From RGIG3528 sp045629005 (lineage in GTDB: Bacteria > Bacillota > Clostridia > Lachnospirales > Lachnospiraceae): a DNA stretch of 23,527 nt. A model generated the notes under the pieces. That model was not told the origin of the DNA. It worked only from the letters and a program-made list of their open reading frames with translations, and did no database searches. The stretch's first letter is position 1. Every line of letters begins with the position of its first letter. The position numbers and the translations under genes were made by a program. The stretch is from the NCBI GenBank assembly GCA_045629005.1, contig JAZQQJ010000052.1, forward strand, positions 1 to 23,527. Direction: 5' to 3'. Below, piece by piece: positions 5,979 to 14,316 of this stretch.

Positions 5979-7673
5979 ATGAAATATAGTGTTTTAAGGA
6001 CAAATATATATAGAGTACTCCGAGTAACAATTCTTTTTGCACTCATGATTTTTATGACAGGCTGTTCAAAGGAAAACACAACGATAGTTTCTGCTGACAC
6101 GGTGATGAGTGCGGAGGACGGGAATGCATTGTTCATACTTGAAAGAGAAGTGCAGGACTTTGAATGCCCCGTGAGAGATGGTGCCCCTTACATCCCGCTT
6201 TCACTTGCGCAGGATATTTTCAACAGTGGTTTCTATTGGGACGAAGCGGAGCAGGTTATGTCCTACGTGATTCCGGGGACCATAATGAGAGTTTACCCGG
6301 ATCTTCCTTATTACTATTCAAACGATGGCGTCAAAGGAACAGACGTTCCGGCACTCATTATTGAAAAAGGAACATGCTATGTTTCCACGGAGTTTGTTTC
6401 TATGTATTCCGGTGTAAGGTTCGCCTTTTTCGAAGAACCCGCACGTATCGTAACAAACTACAAGCAGAATGAATTTCTGGAATACTCCGTTATCGGTTCC
6501 GAAGGTTATCTTCACACGGAGCCGAATGTTGAAAGTCAGGCGCTCAGATTACTGGCTGAAAACGACAAACTTTTCTACATTTCCGGCACCGGAAAAGGTG
6601 GAAAGGAATTTGTTAAAGTTATGACCGAAGACGGTATTTTCGGTTATGTCCAGCTTAAGCATCTTGGTGAATCATACTACAATTCACTAAGTCCTACTAA
6701 AGTAGAATATCCCGAAGACAATTCCTGCATGTACGACGGAAAAATCAAACTTGGATGGCATCAGATTTCGTCTGCGGCGGGAAATGATACATACGCAACT
6801 GCCGTTGCGAAAGCGGATGGAATGAACGTTATTTCTCCTACATGGTACAGACTGGCAGCTGAAGATGGAACCATTGACTCGATAGGTGATCCGGAATATG
6901 TTAATAAAGCACACGGGGATGGACTTCAGGTTTGGCCGCTTGTTGATAACTTTGCCGACGGTGTCAGCTCGCTAAAACCGCTCTCTTCCACGAAAACGCG
7001 CGAAGTGATTATTAAAAACCTTATTGATGAAACGCTGCGTCTGGGAGCAGACGGAATTAATATTGATTTTGAGGCCCTTTCAAAAGAGACAGGAGTACAT
7101 TTTGTTGAGTTTCTTAAGGAACTTAGCGTAAAGTGCCACGAAAAAGGACTTACTCTTTCCGTGGACGATTATGTTCCTTCTGCATACAGGGCTTATTATG
7201 ATTTGGAAACTCAGGGAAAGTTTGTTGATTATGTTATTCTTATGGCCTATGATGAACATTATGCCGGCAGTCAGGAGGCAGGTTCGGTTTCATCAATAAG
7301 CTACGTTACGAACGCCATTTCGGACTGCCTGAAAATGGTGAAAAAAGAGCATATCATCGTTGCGCTTCCTTTCTACACCAGAATATGGATGGAAGATTCC
7401 AAAGGCGTTACAAGTGAAGCACGTTCCATGAACGGTGCGGCAAGCTTTATAGAAGAAAACAATCTGAAAACCAAATGGGATAACGAAACTGCGCAAAACT
7501 ACGCAGAATGCATCATTTCCGGTACCACTTACAAGGTATGGCTGGAGGATAACCAGTCTCTTTCGCACAAGCTTCAGGCAATACTGAACAATGACCTGGG
7601 TGGTGCTGCTTTCTGGCGTCTCGGACAGGAAGCGGATGGAATTTGGGAATTAATCAATACATACATTCAATGA
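5979..7673 (+). CDS. GH18-family glycosidase lipoprotein with SH3-like domain
   Basis: This is a predicted surface-anchored glycoside hydrolase of family 18, the chitinase/N-acetylglucosaminidase superfamily that also includes spore and peptidoglycan lyases. A basic N terminus and hydrophobic segment end in MTGC, a lipobox with lipidated C29. Residues about 50-160 resemble the copper-amine-oxidase-like 'stalk' domain (PYIPLSLAQDIF, ISTEFV-like strands). Residues about 170-230 look like a bacterial SH3 domain (YLHTEPNVES, FGYVQLKHLG). The GH18 barrel follows, with the catalytic motif DGINIDFE (358-365; acid E365) and VILMAYDEHY (about 420-430). The closing GGAAFWRLGQE is typical of YaaH/SleL-like GH18 proteins. 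Length is 564 residues. It has its own promoter and a GAGG site before the ATG. Substrate is inferred to be peptidoglycan or chitin-like. Confidence 0.88.
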   Translation: MKYSVLRTNIYRVLRVTILFALMIFMTGCSKENTTIVSADTVMSAEDGNALFILEREVQDFECPVRDGAPYIPLSLAQDIFNSGFYWDEAEQVMSYVIPGTIMRVYPDLPYYYSNDGVKGTDVPALIIEKGTCYVSTEFVSMYSGVRFAFFEEPARIVTNYKQNEFLEYSVIGSEGYLHTEPNVESQALRLLAENDKLFYISGTGKGGKEFVKVMTEDGIFGYVQLKHLGESYYNSLSPTKVEYPEDNSCMYDGKIKLGWHQISSAAGNDTYATAVAKADGMNVISPTWYRLAAEDGTIDSIGDPEYVNKAHGDGLQVWPLVDNFADGVSSLKPLSSTKTREVIIKNLIDETLRLGADGINIDFEALSKETGVHFVEFLKELSVKCHEKGLTLSVDDYVPSAYRAYYDLETQGKFVDYVILMAYDEHYAGSQEAGSVSSISYVTNAISDCLKMVKKEHIIVALPFYTRIWMEDSKGVTSEARSMNGAASFIEENNLKTKWDNETAQNYAECIISGTTYKVWLEDNQSLSHKLQAILNNDLGGAAFWRLGQEADGIWELINTYIQ

Positions 7674-7745
7674 TTTTTGCAAACAGTTCAGGAGAAAGTT
7701 GTTCTTGAATTTTGTTGTTGCACATATGGAAAGGAAGTCTTTTAA

Positions 7746-8834
7746 TTGAGCGAAGAAGAAATTCAAATTGAAACAAAGCTTATTAAACCGGACAGAAAGA
7801 ATCTGAAGGACTCCGACTTTACTGAAGCAGGAGAAATACTTCGGGCAGGCGGTCTCGTTGCTTTTCCGACCGAAACGGTATACGGTCTCGGAGGCAATGC
7901 GCTTGACCCTTCCGCATCACGTAAAATATACAAGGCTAAAGGACGCCCTTCGGACAATCCCCTGATTGTGCACATTTCGAAACCTGAGGACATATGCGAA
8001 CTTGCAGAGGACATTCCCGATATGGCCTGGAAGCTGGCAGACAAGTTTTGGCCCGGCCCGATGACGATGATTCTTAAAAAGAAGGACATTGTTCCGAAGG
8101 AGACGACAGGTGGATTGGATACTGTGGCAATTCGCCTTCCTTCCGATGAAATCGCCAGGACGCTCATAAGGACTTCAGGTGTATTTGTTGCAGCACCTTC
8201 AGCCAATGCATCCGGAAGACCTTCGCCCACGGAAGCTGAGCACGTTGTAAACGATCTCTTCGGCCGTATTGATATGATAATTGACGGTGGTTCCTGCGAT
8301 ATCGGCCTTGAATCTTCCATAATCGATCTTTCGGGAGACGAGCCGATGATTCTGCGTCCGGGCTTCATCACAAAAGAGGACTTTGAAAAAGTTGTCAATG
8401 ATGTTGAGTATGATAAGGCCGTAATTTCCAAGCGGATGGATAAAAACATTGTGGCAAAGGCACCGGGCATGAAGTACAGACATTATGCGCCCAAGGGGAA
8501 CATAACAATCGTTGAGGGCGAACGTGAGAAAGTAATCGAGGCCATCAACAGGAAGGTTGCCGAAAGCGAAAATGCCGGAGTAAAGACGGCAGTGCTTACG
8601 TCGCTTGAAAATGAGGCTTTATACAAATGTGCACGCCTTTATAATCTTGGTATGAGAAGCGACGGCCTTGAGATTGCCCAGAACCTTTTCGCTGTACTTC
8701 GAAGCCTTGACGAGGACGGCGTGGAAGTGATATATTCGGAAAGTTATGACGAGCTGAAGCTTTCGGAAGCCATTATGAACAGGCTTCGTAAGGCTGCAGG
8801 CTATAACATTGTTAATGCGGAGGATTTATTATGA
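7746..8834 (+). CDS. ywlC: L-threonylcarbamoyladenylate synthase (Sua5/YwlC/TsaC type)
   Basis: The enzyme makes threonylcarbamoyl-AMP from threonine, bicarbonate and ATP, the first step in the t6A37 modification of ANN-decoding tRNAs. The YrdC domain (about 20-215) shows FPTETVYGLGGNA (40-52), YKAKGRPSDNPL (62-73) with the substrate-binding K/R residues, and SANASGRPSPTEAE (from 152). The linker signature APGMKYRHYAP begins at 239 and leads into the C-terminal Sua5 domain (about 250-360), so this is the long two-domain form (362 residues), not the short TsaC form. The start is TTG at 7746, with GGAAAGGAAG 8-18 nt upstream; no nearby ATG fits better. Its stop overlaps the rpiB start (ATGA). 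Confidence 0.95.
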   Translation: MSEEEIQIETKLIKPDRKNLKDSDFTEAGEILRAGGLVAFPTETVYGLGGNALDPSASRKIYKAKGRPSDNPLIVHISKPEDICELAEDIPDMAWKLADKFWPGPMTMILKKKDIVPKETTGGLDTVAIRLPSDEIARTLIRTSGVFVAAPSANASGRPSPTEAEHVVNDLFGRIDMIIDGGSCDIGLESSIIDLSGDEPMILRPGFITKEDFEKVVNDVEYDKAVISKRMDKNIVAKAPGMKYRHYAPKGNITIVEGEREKVIEAINRKVAESENAGVKTAVLTSLENEALYKCARLYNLGMRSDGLEIAQNLFAVLRSLDEDGVEVIYSESYDELKLSEAIMNRLRKAAGYNIVNAEDLL

Positions 8835-9262
8835 TAGCACTTGGTTGTGATCACGGTGGTTTTGAACTTATGCAGGAAGTTAAGAAGCACTTGCAGGAGA
8901 GAGGACTTGAGTTTAAGGATTTCGGTACAGATTCCACAAAGTCTGTTGATTATCCTGATTTTGCAAAGAAGGTTGCCAAGTCAATTCTTTCCGGAGAATG
9001 TGAAAAGGGCTTACTTATTTGCGGTACAGGAATAGGCATTTCCATTACTGCAAACCGATTCAAGGGAATACGCTGCGCATGCTGCCATGACTGCTTCTCA
9101 GCAGAGGCAACACGTCTCCACAACGATGCAAACATTCTTGCAATGGGTGGAAGAGTAATCGGCGCAGGTCATGCTCTCAAGGTTATCGATACATTCCTTG
9201 ACACACCGTTCTCCAACGATGAAAGACACATCAGAAGAATCAGAAAGATTGATGAAGACTAA
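8831..9262 (+). CDS. rpiB: Ribose-5-phosphate isomerase B
   Basis: RpiB interconverts ribose 5-phosphate and ribulose 5-phosphate in the pentose phosphate pathway. The 143-residue protein matches the family length and shows the N-terminal GCDHGG (D7, H8), YPDFA (41-45), the anion-binding and catalytic loop CGTGIGIS with C64, and RLHNDANILAMGGR. A GGATTTATT-type site lies in the end of the upstream gene, and translation is coupled by the 4-bp ATGA overlap. Some family members act on allose or galactose 6-phosphate, but the motifs here and the housekeeping context favour RpiB. Confidence 0.94.
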   Translation: MIALGCDHGGFELMQEVKKHLQERGLEFKDFGTDSTKSVDYPDFAKKVAKSILSGECEKGLLICGTGIGISITANRFKGIRCACCHDCFSAEATRLHNDANILAMGGRVIGAGHALKVIDTFLDTPFSNDERHIRRIRKIDED

Positions 9263-9966
9263 TGAACAGTTTTAAGAAGGGATTAACTGACGGTCTTCCT
9301 ATAGGATTGGGATACTTGGCAGTATCCTTTTCTTTTGGTATTCTTGCCGTTAAAAGCGGGCTTAATATTTGGCAGGCAACATTCATCTCGATGATGAATC
9401 TTACAAGTGCCGGACAGTTTGCGGGTTTGACCATCATGACCTGTTCGGGTACTGTTATCGAAATGATATTGTCTCAATTTGTCATTAACCTTCGATATTC
9501 GCTAATGTCTATATCAATGTCCCAGCATATAGATGAAACGATAACTTTCCCGAAAAAGCTTTTCTTCGGGGCTTTTCATACGGATGAAATATATGCTGTA
9601 GGAATAGGAAATACGGGTAAGCTTGGAAAGAAATATTTCCTTGGGCTTATAATTATGCCTTACATAGGCTGGACACTCGGAACATTTTTAGGAGGAGTAT
9701 GTGGCGAAATATTGCCGCAAATCCTTGTGAGTGCGTTAGGAGTGGCTCTGTACGGAATGTTTATTGCCATATTTGTTCCGCCTATGAAGCATTCCTATAA
9801 AATAACAATAGTTGTCGCGATAGCTGTGCTATTGTCCGTTTGCTTTGCATATATTCCTATTTTTAAAGGAATTTCTGCGGGATTATCCATAATTATCTGC
9901 GCTGTGGTTGCTGCTGCCGTAGGTGCATGGCTTTTTCCAAAGGATGATGAGAAGGAGGCGGAATAA
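9262..9966 (+). CDS. azlC: AzlC-type branched-chain amino acid exporter, large subunit
   Basis: AzlC with AzlD forms a two-subunit exporter of branched-chain amino acids (AzlCD/YgaZH family). The 234-residue protein is strongly hydrophobic, with about seven membrane segments. It shows the family's N-terminal KKGLTDGLPIGLGYLAVSFSFG and MMNLTSAGQFAGL, and in the middle LRYSLMSISMSQHI and AFHTDEIYAVG. The start codon overlaps the rpiB stop by one base (TAATG), and its own stop overlaps the azlD start in the same way, so the genes from ywlC to azlD form one translationally coupled run. Confidence 0.92.
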   Translation: MNSFKKGLTDGLPIGLGYLAVSFSFGILAVKSGLNIWQATFISMMNLTSAGQFAGLTIMTCSGTVIEMILSQFVINLRYSLMSISMSQHIDETITFPKKLFFGAFHTDEIYAVGIGNTGKLGKKYFLGLIIMPYIGWTLGTFLGGVCGEILPQILVSALGVALYGMFIAIFVPPMKHSYKITIVVAIAVLLSVCFAYIPIFKGISAGLSIIICAVVAAAVGAWLFPKDDEKEAE

Positions 9967-10295
9967 TGGACTGGCTGGTGTTCTTTAAATATCTTATTCC
10001 GATGGCGGTTGTTACATATCTTGTAAGAGTTGTCCCGTACATTCTTATGAAAAAGGAAGTTAAGAACCGATTCTTCAGATCGTTTCTTTCGTATGTTCCG
10101 TATGCTGTGCTTGCCGCAATGACTTTCCCGTCCATTCTTTCGGCAACGGAAAATGTATACAGTGCCATTTTGGGACTTGTGGTTGGTGTTGTGGTGGCCT
10201 TTTTCGAAAAGGGGCTCCTCATAGTGGCACTTTCATCCTGCGGTGCTGTGCTTTTGGTTGAATTGTTGATTAAAGTCATAAACCCCGTCGCCTAG
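9966..10295 (+). CDS. azlD: AzlD-type branched-chain amino acid exporter, small subunit
   Basis: This is the 109-residue partner of AzlC, with four predicted membrane segments. YLVRVVPYILMKK and SYVPYAVLAAMTFPSIL are typical AzlD segments. It starts at an ATG that shares its A with the azlC stop; GAGAAGGAGG lies 9-18 nt upstream inside azlC. It is the last gene of the plus-strand run, and its 3' end enters the hairpin that faces the convergent ABC-F gene: the AACCCCGTC arm overlaps the final codons. Confidence 0.92.
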   Translation: MDWLVFFKYLIPMAVVTYLVRVVPYILMKKEVKNRFFRSFLSYVPYAVLAAMTFPSILSATENVYSAILGLVVGVVVAFFEKGLLIVALSSCGAVLLVELLIKVINPVA

Positions 10296-10328
10296 GTTCA
10301 TTATGCAATGAGCCATAGAGACGGGGTT
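10281..10328. terminator. Long hairpin between convergent azlD and ABC-F genes
   Basis: AACCCCGTC (10281-10289) pairs with GACGGGGTT (10320-10328). Inside, GGTTCATT and AATGAGCC (about 10295-10314) form a second stem with one G-T pair. The structure lies between two converging genes and probably stops transcription from azlD. The T-run after it is poor (GTGTTATT), so efficiency is uncertain. Confidence 0.65.
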
Positions 10329-10379
10329 GTGTTATTAGCCGTGGAGGGTTATGCCATGAGTCTGCGAACAGGGCGTGAA

Positions 10380-12203
10380 TCACTGTGCCGCGATTTTTGC
10401 CGCGAGGTCTTCCAGGTATTCCCAACGTTCCATTTTGTTCAGGAGCTCATCTTCGAGCTCTTTTTTTGTTTCTGTAAGTTCCATAAGCCGACCGTAATTG
10501 CTTGAGTTTTCCGCCATAAGTTCTTCGGCTTCGGCAATTTTTGTTTCCAGCTTTGAAATGTCGTCCTCGATTGTCTCGTATTCTTTCTGCTCTTTAAATG
10601 AGAATTTAAGCTTCTTTGGAGATTCTTTCCATGTCTGAATGCTTGATGAAGCGGAGTTCTTTGCATTGTCGTGCTTCTCGTTTACACTGCCGGCCAGCCC
10701 GCCGGATTTCTCAAGAAAATCTGTGTAACCGCCTTCATACTGTTTTATAATGCCGCCTTCCTCAAAAGCAAAGATTCTGCGGGCAATACGGTCAAGGAAA
10801 TATCTGTCATGGGATACTGCGACAACGATGCCATCATAATGATCGAGGAAATCTTCAAGGATTGTTAAAGTCTGTATATCAAGGTCATTTGTAGGCTCAT
10901 CCAGAAACAGTACATTTGTTGCTGTCATCAGAAGCCTTAAAAGATAAAGACGTCTCTTTTCGCCGCCGGAAAGCCTTCCGATAAGTGCGAGATGCATGTT
11001 TGAGGGGAAAAGAAAACGCTCAAGCATCTGCGAAGCGGTGATGGTGCCTTCGGACGTGTGTACTATTTCCGCACCTTCGCGGACATAATCGATAACCTTT
11101 ATGTTATCGTCCATCCATTCGTTTTCCTGAGAAAAGTAGCCGATGGAAATGGTCTGGCCGATTGTTATGGAGCCGCTGTCAGGGGGAACAACGCCGTTAA
11201 TCATCTTTAAAAGAGTGGATTTTCCGCAGCCGTTTGAGCCGACGATTCCAATACGGTCATGCTTCAGAAATATATAGGAAAAATCTTTGATGAGAGTGCG
11301 GTTGCCATAGGACTTGCTTATGTGGCCAAGCTCAATGGTTGTATTTCCCATTCTTGAAGTCAGGCTTTTTCCGATTTGACCGGATAAATCTTTGAACCCT
11401 GCCTCAATGTCACGATTTGGCGGGGCGACGTCCTTAAGATTCTCATATCTTTCAATATGTGCCTTTTGCTTTGTGGAACGGGCACGCGCGCCACGCATCA
11501 TCCACTGTATTTCTACACGGAGTATTGACCGGCGCTTTCTTTCAGCGGCATCTTCATATGCTTTTCTTTGTTCCTTTAATGCAAGATATCCGAGATAGTT
11601 GTCATCGTAGCTGTAAAGCTTGCCATGCTCAAGTTCAACAATTCTGCTGACTACGCTGTCCAGGAAATAACGGTCGTGCGTAATCATTATGATTGCGCCG
11701 TTAAACGAAACCAACGTCTTTTCAAGCCATTCTGCCATGGAAGAATCCAAATGGTTTGTAGGCTCATCAAGAATCATAATATCTGATTCCGAAAGGAAGG
11801 TCCGCACAAGCGCAACCCTTTTTCGCTGACCACCGGACAATTCCGTTACGTTCTGCGACATATCGGGAATAGCAAGAATGTTGAGCATTTTCTTTGCTTC
11901 GGGTTCTTTTGCTATTCTGTCCTCGGGAGGGCACTCCGAAAGTGCTGCTTCGAGAACACTGTGACCTGCATCAAAGGAAGGTGTCTGCGGAAGAAAGCCG
12001 ATTTTCAGATTGCGTCCCTTCGTAACAGTGCCCTCGTCAGGCTCCAAAAGACCTGCCAGAATCTTTAAAAGCGTTGACTTTCCTGTGCCGTTAACGCCTA
12101 TAATCCCGACCTTTTCGCCTTCATTTAAGGCGAAAGAAGCATCGTCAAGAAGCTTCTTTTCTGTATATGAATGAGAAATGTGTTCTGCTGTTAAGAGATT
12201 CAT
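10380..12203 (-). CDS. ABC-F family ATPase, Uup-like
   Basis: ABC-F proteins are soluble, tandem-ATPase translation factors that act at the ribosomal E site; some protect against antibiotics. The 607-residue protein has two nucleotide-binding domains. The first has Walker A GVNGTGKST (36-44), signature LSGGQRKR and Walker B IMILDEPTNHLD. The second has GSNGCGKST, LSGGEKRRLYLL and VLFLDEPTNDLD. The linker between them contains WMMRGARARSTKQKAHIERYE, the arm that contacts P-site tRNA. A C-terminal coiled coil (about 540-605, rich in Glu and Lys) is the mark of the Uup/YfmR-like branch, favouring a housekeeping role over resistance. The ATG at 12203 follows a weak AGGTGG site. It lies 75 bp downstream of the DUF402 gene and is separated from it by a hairpin. 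Confidence 0.93.
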   Translation of the reverse strand: MNLLTAEHISHSYTEKKLLDDASFALNEGEKVGIIGVNGTGKSTLLKILAGLLEPDEGTVTKGRNLKIGFLPQTPSFDAGHSVLEAALSECPPEDRIAKEPEAKKMLNILAIPDMSQNVTELSGGQRKRVALVRTFLSESDIMILDEPTNHLDSSMAEWLEKTLVSFNGAIIMITHDRYFLDSVVSRIVELEHGKLYSYDDNYLGYLALKEQRKAYEDAAERKRRSILRVEIQWMMRGARARSTKQKAHIERYENLKDVAPPNRDIEAGFKDLSGQIGKSLTSRMGNTTIELGHISKSYGNRTLIKDFSYIFLKHDRIGIVGSNGCGKSTLLKMINGVVPPDSGSITIGQTISIGYFSQENEWMDDNIKVIDYVREGAEIVHTSEGTITASQMLERFLFPSNMHLALIGRLSGGEKRRLYLLRLLMTATNVLFLDEPTNDLDIQTLTILEDFLDHYDGIVVAVSHDRYFLDRIARRIFAFEEGGIIKQYEGGYTDFLEKSGGLAGSVNEKHDNAKNSASSSIQTWKESPKKLKFSFKEQKEYETIEDDISKLETKIAEAEELMAENSSNYGRLMELTETKKELEDELLNKMERWEYLEDLAAKIAAQ

Positions 12204-12238
12204 AAAACCACCTAAATTGTTTCCGTAACTTATATAAT

Positions 12239-12266
12239 GGACCAGGGGGTTATTCCCCCCTGGTCC
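12239..12266. repeat. 11-bp GC-rich hairpin between DUF402 and ABC-F genes
   Basis: GGACCAGGGGG (12239-12249) pairs perfectly with CCCCCTGGTCC (12256-12266) over a 6-nt loop. A third GGTCC follows at about 12273. No U-run follows on the minus strand (it reads ATTATATAAG), so this is either a weak terminator for the trkA-trkH-DUF402 unit or an RNA-stability element. Confidence 0.6.
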
Positions 12267-12278
12267 GGTTTTGGTCCA

Positions 12279-12839
12279 CTAAGGTATTACATATTCTGCT
12301 GACGTGAAGTCTGCACCGCTTTTGTAGCGGGCGTAAAGTGTGGCAAGATAGTCATGAGCGGTGTGGAGTGCAAAGTTAAGCTGTTCCTCGGTAATCATTC
12401 CGGCGCGGAAGATGTCGGCGCATTCGTCGAGATCTGCAACTTCGATGAGGCCGTTAGGATTGACGATGATGTCTACAAGGAGGTCTGTGTAGACGATGAT
12501 TTTCTCATCTTCATGTTCGGAGAGGTTGGCGATGAATTCGCCGGCCTTATTTTTCATTTCACAGCCCGGGAGGCAGTTCAGGCCTTCGACGCCCTGTTCA
12601 ATGACAATGTCGCAGTACCAGTGAATGAAATTGCCTTCTTTGTCGTAAATACGGCTTATTTTTAAACCCTTTTTGCGGTAGTACGTTGATTTACCCGCAC
12701 TGAAATCGTCGCGAGGCTTCAGTGGCTTCCAACAGGTGACAATCTTCTCATCGTCGATGTGAAGAATGTCATCGTCCTTGAGCCAGGTAAGCTCGTGGGG
12801 CAAGAAACGTTTTCTGAACAAGGCAATTTTCTCTGACAT
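12279..12839 (-). CDS. DUF402 domain protein (possible nucleoside phosphate hydrolase)
   Basis: The 186-residue protein matches the DUF402/FomD-like fold. The middle part has HWYCDI, and the acidic block YTDLLVDIIVNPNGLIEVADLDE (about 117-139) carries the regularly spaced Asp/Glu residues that bind divalent metal in characterised members, some of which hydrolyse nucleoside di- or triphosphates. Its real substrate here is unknown. AAGGGAGG lies 4-8 nt before the ATG at 12839. The gene starts 11 bp after the trkH stop, so it is the last gene of the trkA-trkH unit; a link with potassium uptake is only positional. The C-terminal helix (about 150-178) is typical of the family. Confidence 0.85.
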   Translation of the reverse strand: MSEKIALFRKRFLPHELTWLKDDDILHIDDEKIVTCWKPLKPRDDFSAGKSTYYRKKGLKISRIYDKEGNFIHWYCDIVIEQGVEGLNCLPGCEMKNKAGEFIANLSEHEDEKIIVYTDLLVDIIVNPNGLIEVADLDECADIFRAGMITEEQLNFALHTAHDYLATLYARYKSGADFTSAEYVIP

Positions 12840-12850
12840 GGTGACCTCCC

Positions 12851-14305
12851 TTATTTTCGCCAGGTGTTGGGGTGGAACAAAAGCAACATAGGTATTATTT
12901 CAAGCCTTCCGGCAAGCATATCGATAACCATTACTATTTTGGAAACAGGAGAGAAGATTCCGAAGCTTCCGCCGACGCATACCTTGCCGAAGCCTACGCC
13001 GATGTTGTTGTAGGTAGCAAGAATGCCTGAAAATGTTGTCGTAAAGTCAAAGCCGTCAAGGGAGACAATAAGACAGCTGACTGCAAATATGAGCGAATAG
13101 GTGATAAAGAGGGTGTTGCAGGATTTGAGAACGTCCTGCGGCACAGCTTTTTTATCAACACGTATTGTGTAAACCTGATTGGGATGAATCTGCTGGCGGA
13201 CTTCACGGCCAACCTGCTTAACCATAAGCATAATACGGGAGACCTTGAAACCACCGCCTGTGGAGCCTGCACATCCGCCTACAAACATAAGAAGCATGAG
13301 GATGATGTGTGTGAAAACGGGCCACTGACCGAAATCGACGATGGAATAGCCTGTTGTTGTCATAACGGATGCACATGAGAAGCATGTCCCGAGAATGTTT
13401 TCGCTGAAACCGAAACCTTTACAGTAAAGGCAGATGAGAATAAGAATTACCGCGCCGCCCCATATGCCTATGTACCAGCGGATTTCTTCTATGCTGAAAG
13501 CTGCTTTGATTTTGCCTGTAAATAACAGGAAGTAGAACGAGAAGTTCACACCAAATAAAAGCATGAATATGGTGGTGACTGTCTGGGTGTAGTGCGACAT
13601 ACCTGCCGGACCGGCATTGGTTACAGCAAAACCGCCTGTTCCTGCCGTTCCGAGAGTGTGACATATATTCTCGAAAAGAGGAAGTTCAGGGTCGAAGAGA
13701 AGCAATACAAACTGCAAAATGGTTAATCCAATGTATAAACCGTAGAGAATCAACGATGTGAACTGGATTTTGGGAACGAGCTTACTGACAGTAGGTCCCG
13801 GGCTTTCTGCTTTCATAATGGAAAGAGGTGAACCACCTGCCATAGGCATGATGGCCATAATAAAAACAAGCACGCCCATGCCGCCGATCCAGTGCGTGAA
13901 GCTGCGGAAGAAAATGGTGGCATGAGAAACAGGGTCAAGGTCGAAAAGAATGCTTGCGCCTGTCGTGGAATAGCCTGATGCTGCTTCGAAGAGCGCATCA
14001 ACGTAAAATGGAATATCGCCTGTAAGGCACATCGGAAGTGCACTTATAAGACTCATGATAATCCAGCTGAGAGCGGTAACCACAAAACCTTCTTTTCCGT
14101 AAAAGCCCCGCTTGCTGGCGGGAAGCTTTTTGAGAATGAAGGAAACGGACAGATAGAACAGAACACAGCCTGCCGTAACTGCAAGATAAATCAGGCTGAC
14201 TCTGTATTCTTTATATATAATTCCTACGAGAGCGGGTAACAGGAGAAAGAGACCTGTCAGCCCGACAACGTAATTAAGTACTTTTGAAATGCCTCGAAAA
14301 TTCAT
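12851..14305 (-). CDS. trkH: Trk-type potassium uptake channel subunit TrkH
   Basis: TrkH forms the K+-conducting membrane pore and works with cytoplasmic TrkA. The 484-residue protein shows four channel-like repeats with pore loops: ASGYSTTGAS, LGTAGTGGFAVT, SVMTTTGYSIVDFG and ATYNNIGVGFG, each carrying a selectivity-filter glycine. GGCAGSTGGGFKVSRI, just after the third repeat, is a strong family signature. The length fits TrkH (about 480) rather than the shorter KtrB. AAAGGATG precedes the ATG at 14305. The gene begins 11 bp after the trkA stop, confirming one transcription unit. Family members may be gated by nucleotides bound to TrkA. Confidence 0.95.
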   Translation of the reverse strand: MNFRGISKVLNYVVGLTGLFLLLPALVGIIYKEYRVSLIYLAVTAGCVLFYLSVSFILKKLPASKRGFYGKEGFVVTALSWIIMSLISALPMCLTGDIPFYVDALFEAASGYSTTGASILFDLDPVSHATIFFRSFTHWIGGMGVLVFIMAIMPMAGGSPLSIMKAESPGPTVSKLVPKIQFTSLILYGLYIGLTILQFVLLLFDPELPLFENICHTLGTAGTGGFAVTNAGPAGMSHYTQTVTTIFMLLFGVNFSFYFLLFTGKIKAAFSIEEIRWYIGIWGGAVILILICLYCKGFGFSENILGTCFSCASVMTTTGYSIVDFGQWPVFTHIILMLLMFVGGCAGSTGGGFKVSRIMLMVKQVGREVRQQIHPNQVYTIRVDKKAVPQDVLKSCNTLFITYSLIFAVSCLIVSLDGFDFTTTFSGILATYNNIGVGFGKVCVGGSFGIFSPVSKIVMVIDMLAGRLEIIPMLLLFHPNTWRK

Positions 14306-14316
14306 AGTATCATCCT

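Noticed and set aside
7763..8470. 235-residue minus-strand frame
   Set aside because: It lies wholly inside ywlC, whose domain motifs are clear on the plus strand; low-complexity Ser/Ile-rich translation is typical of an antisense shadow.
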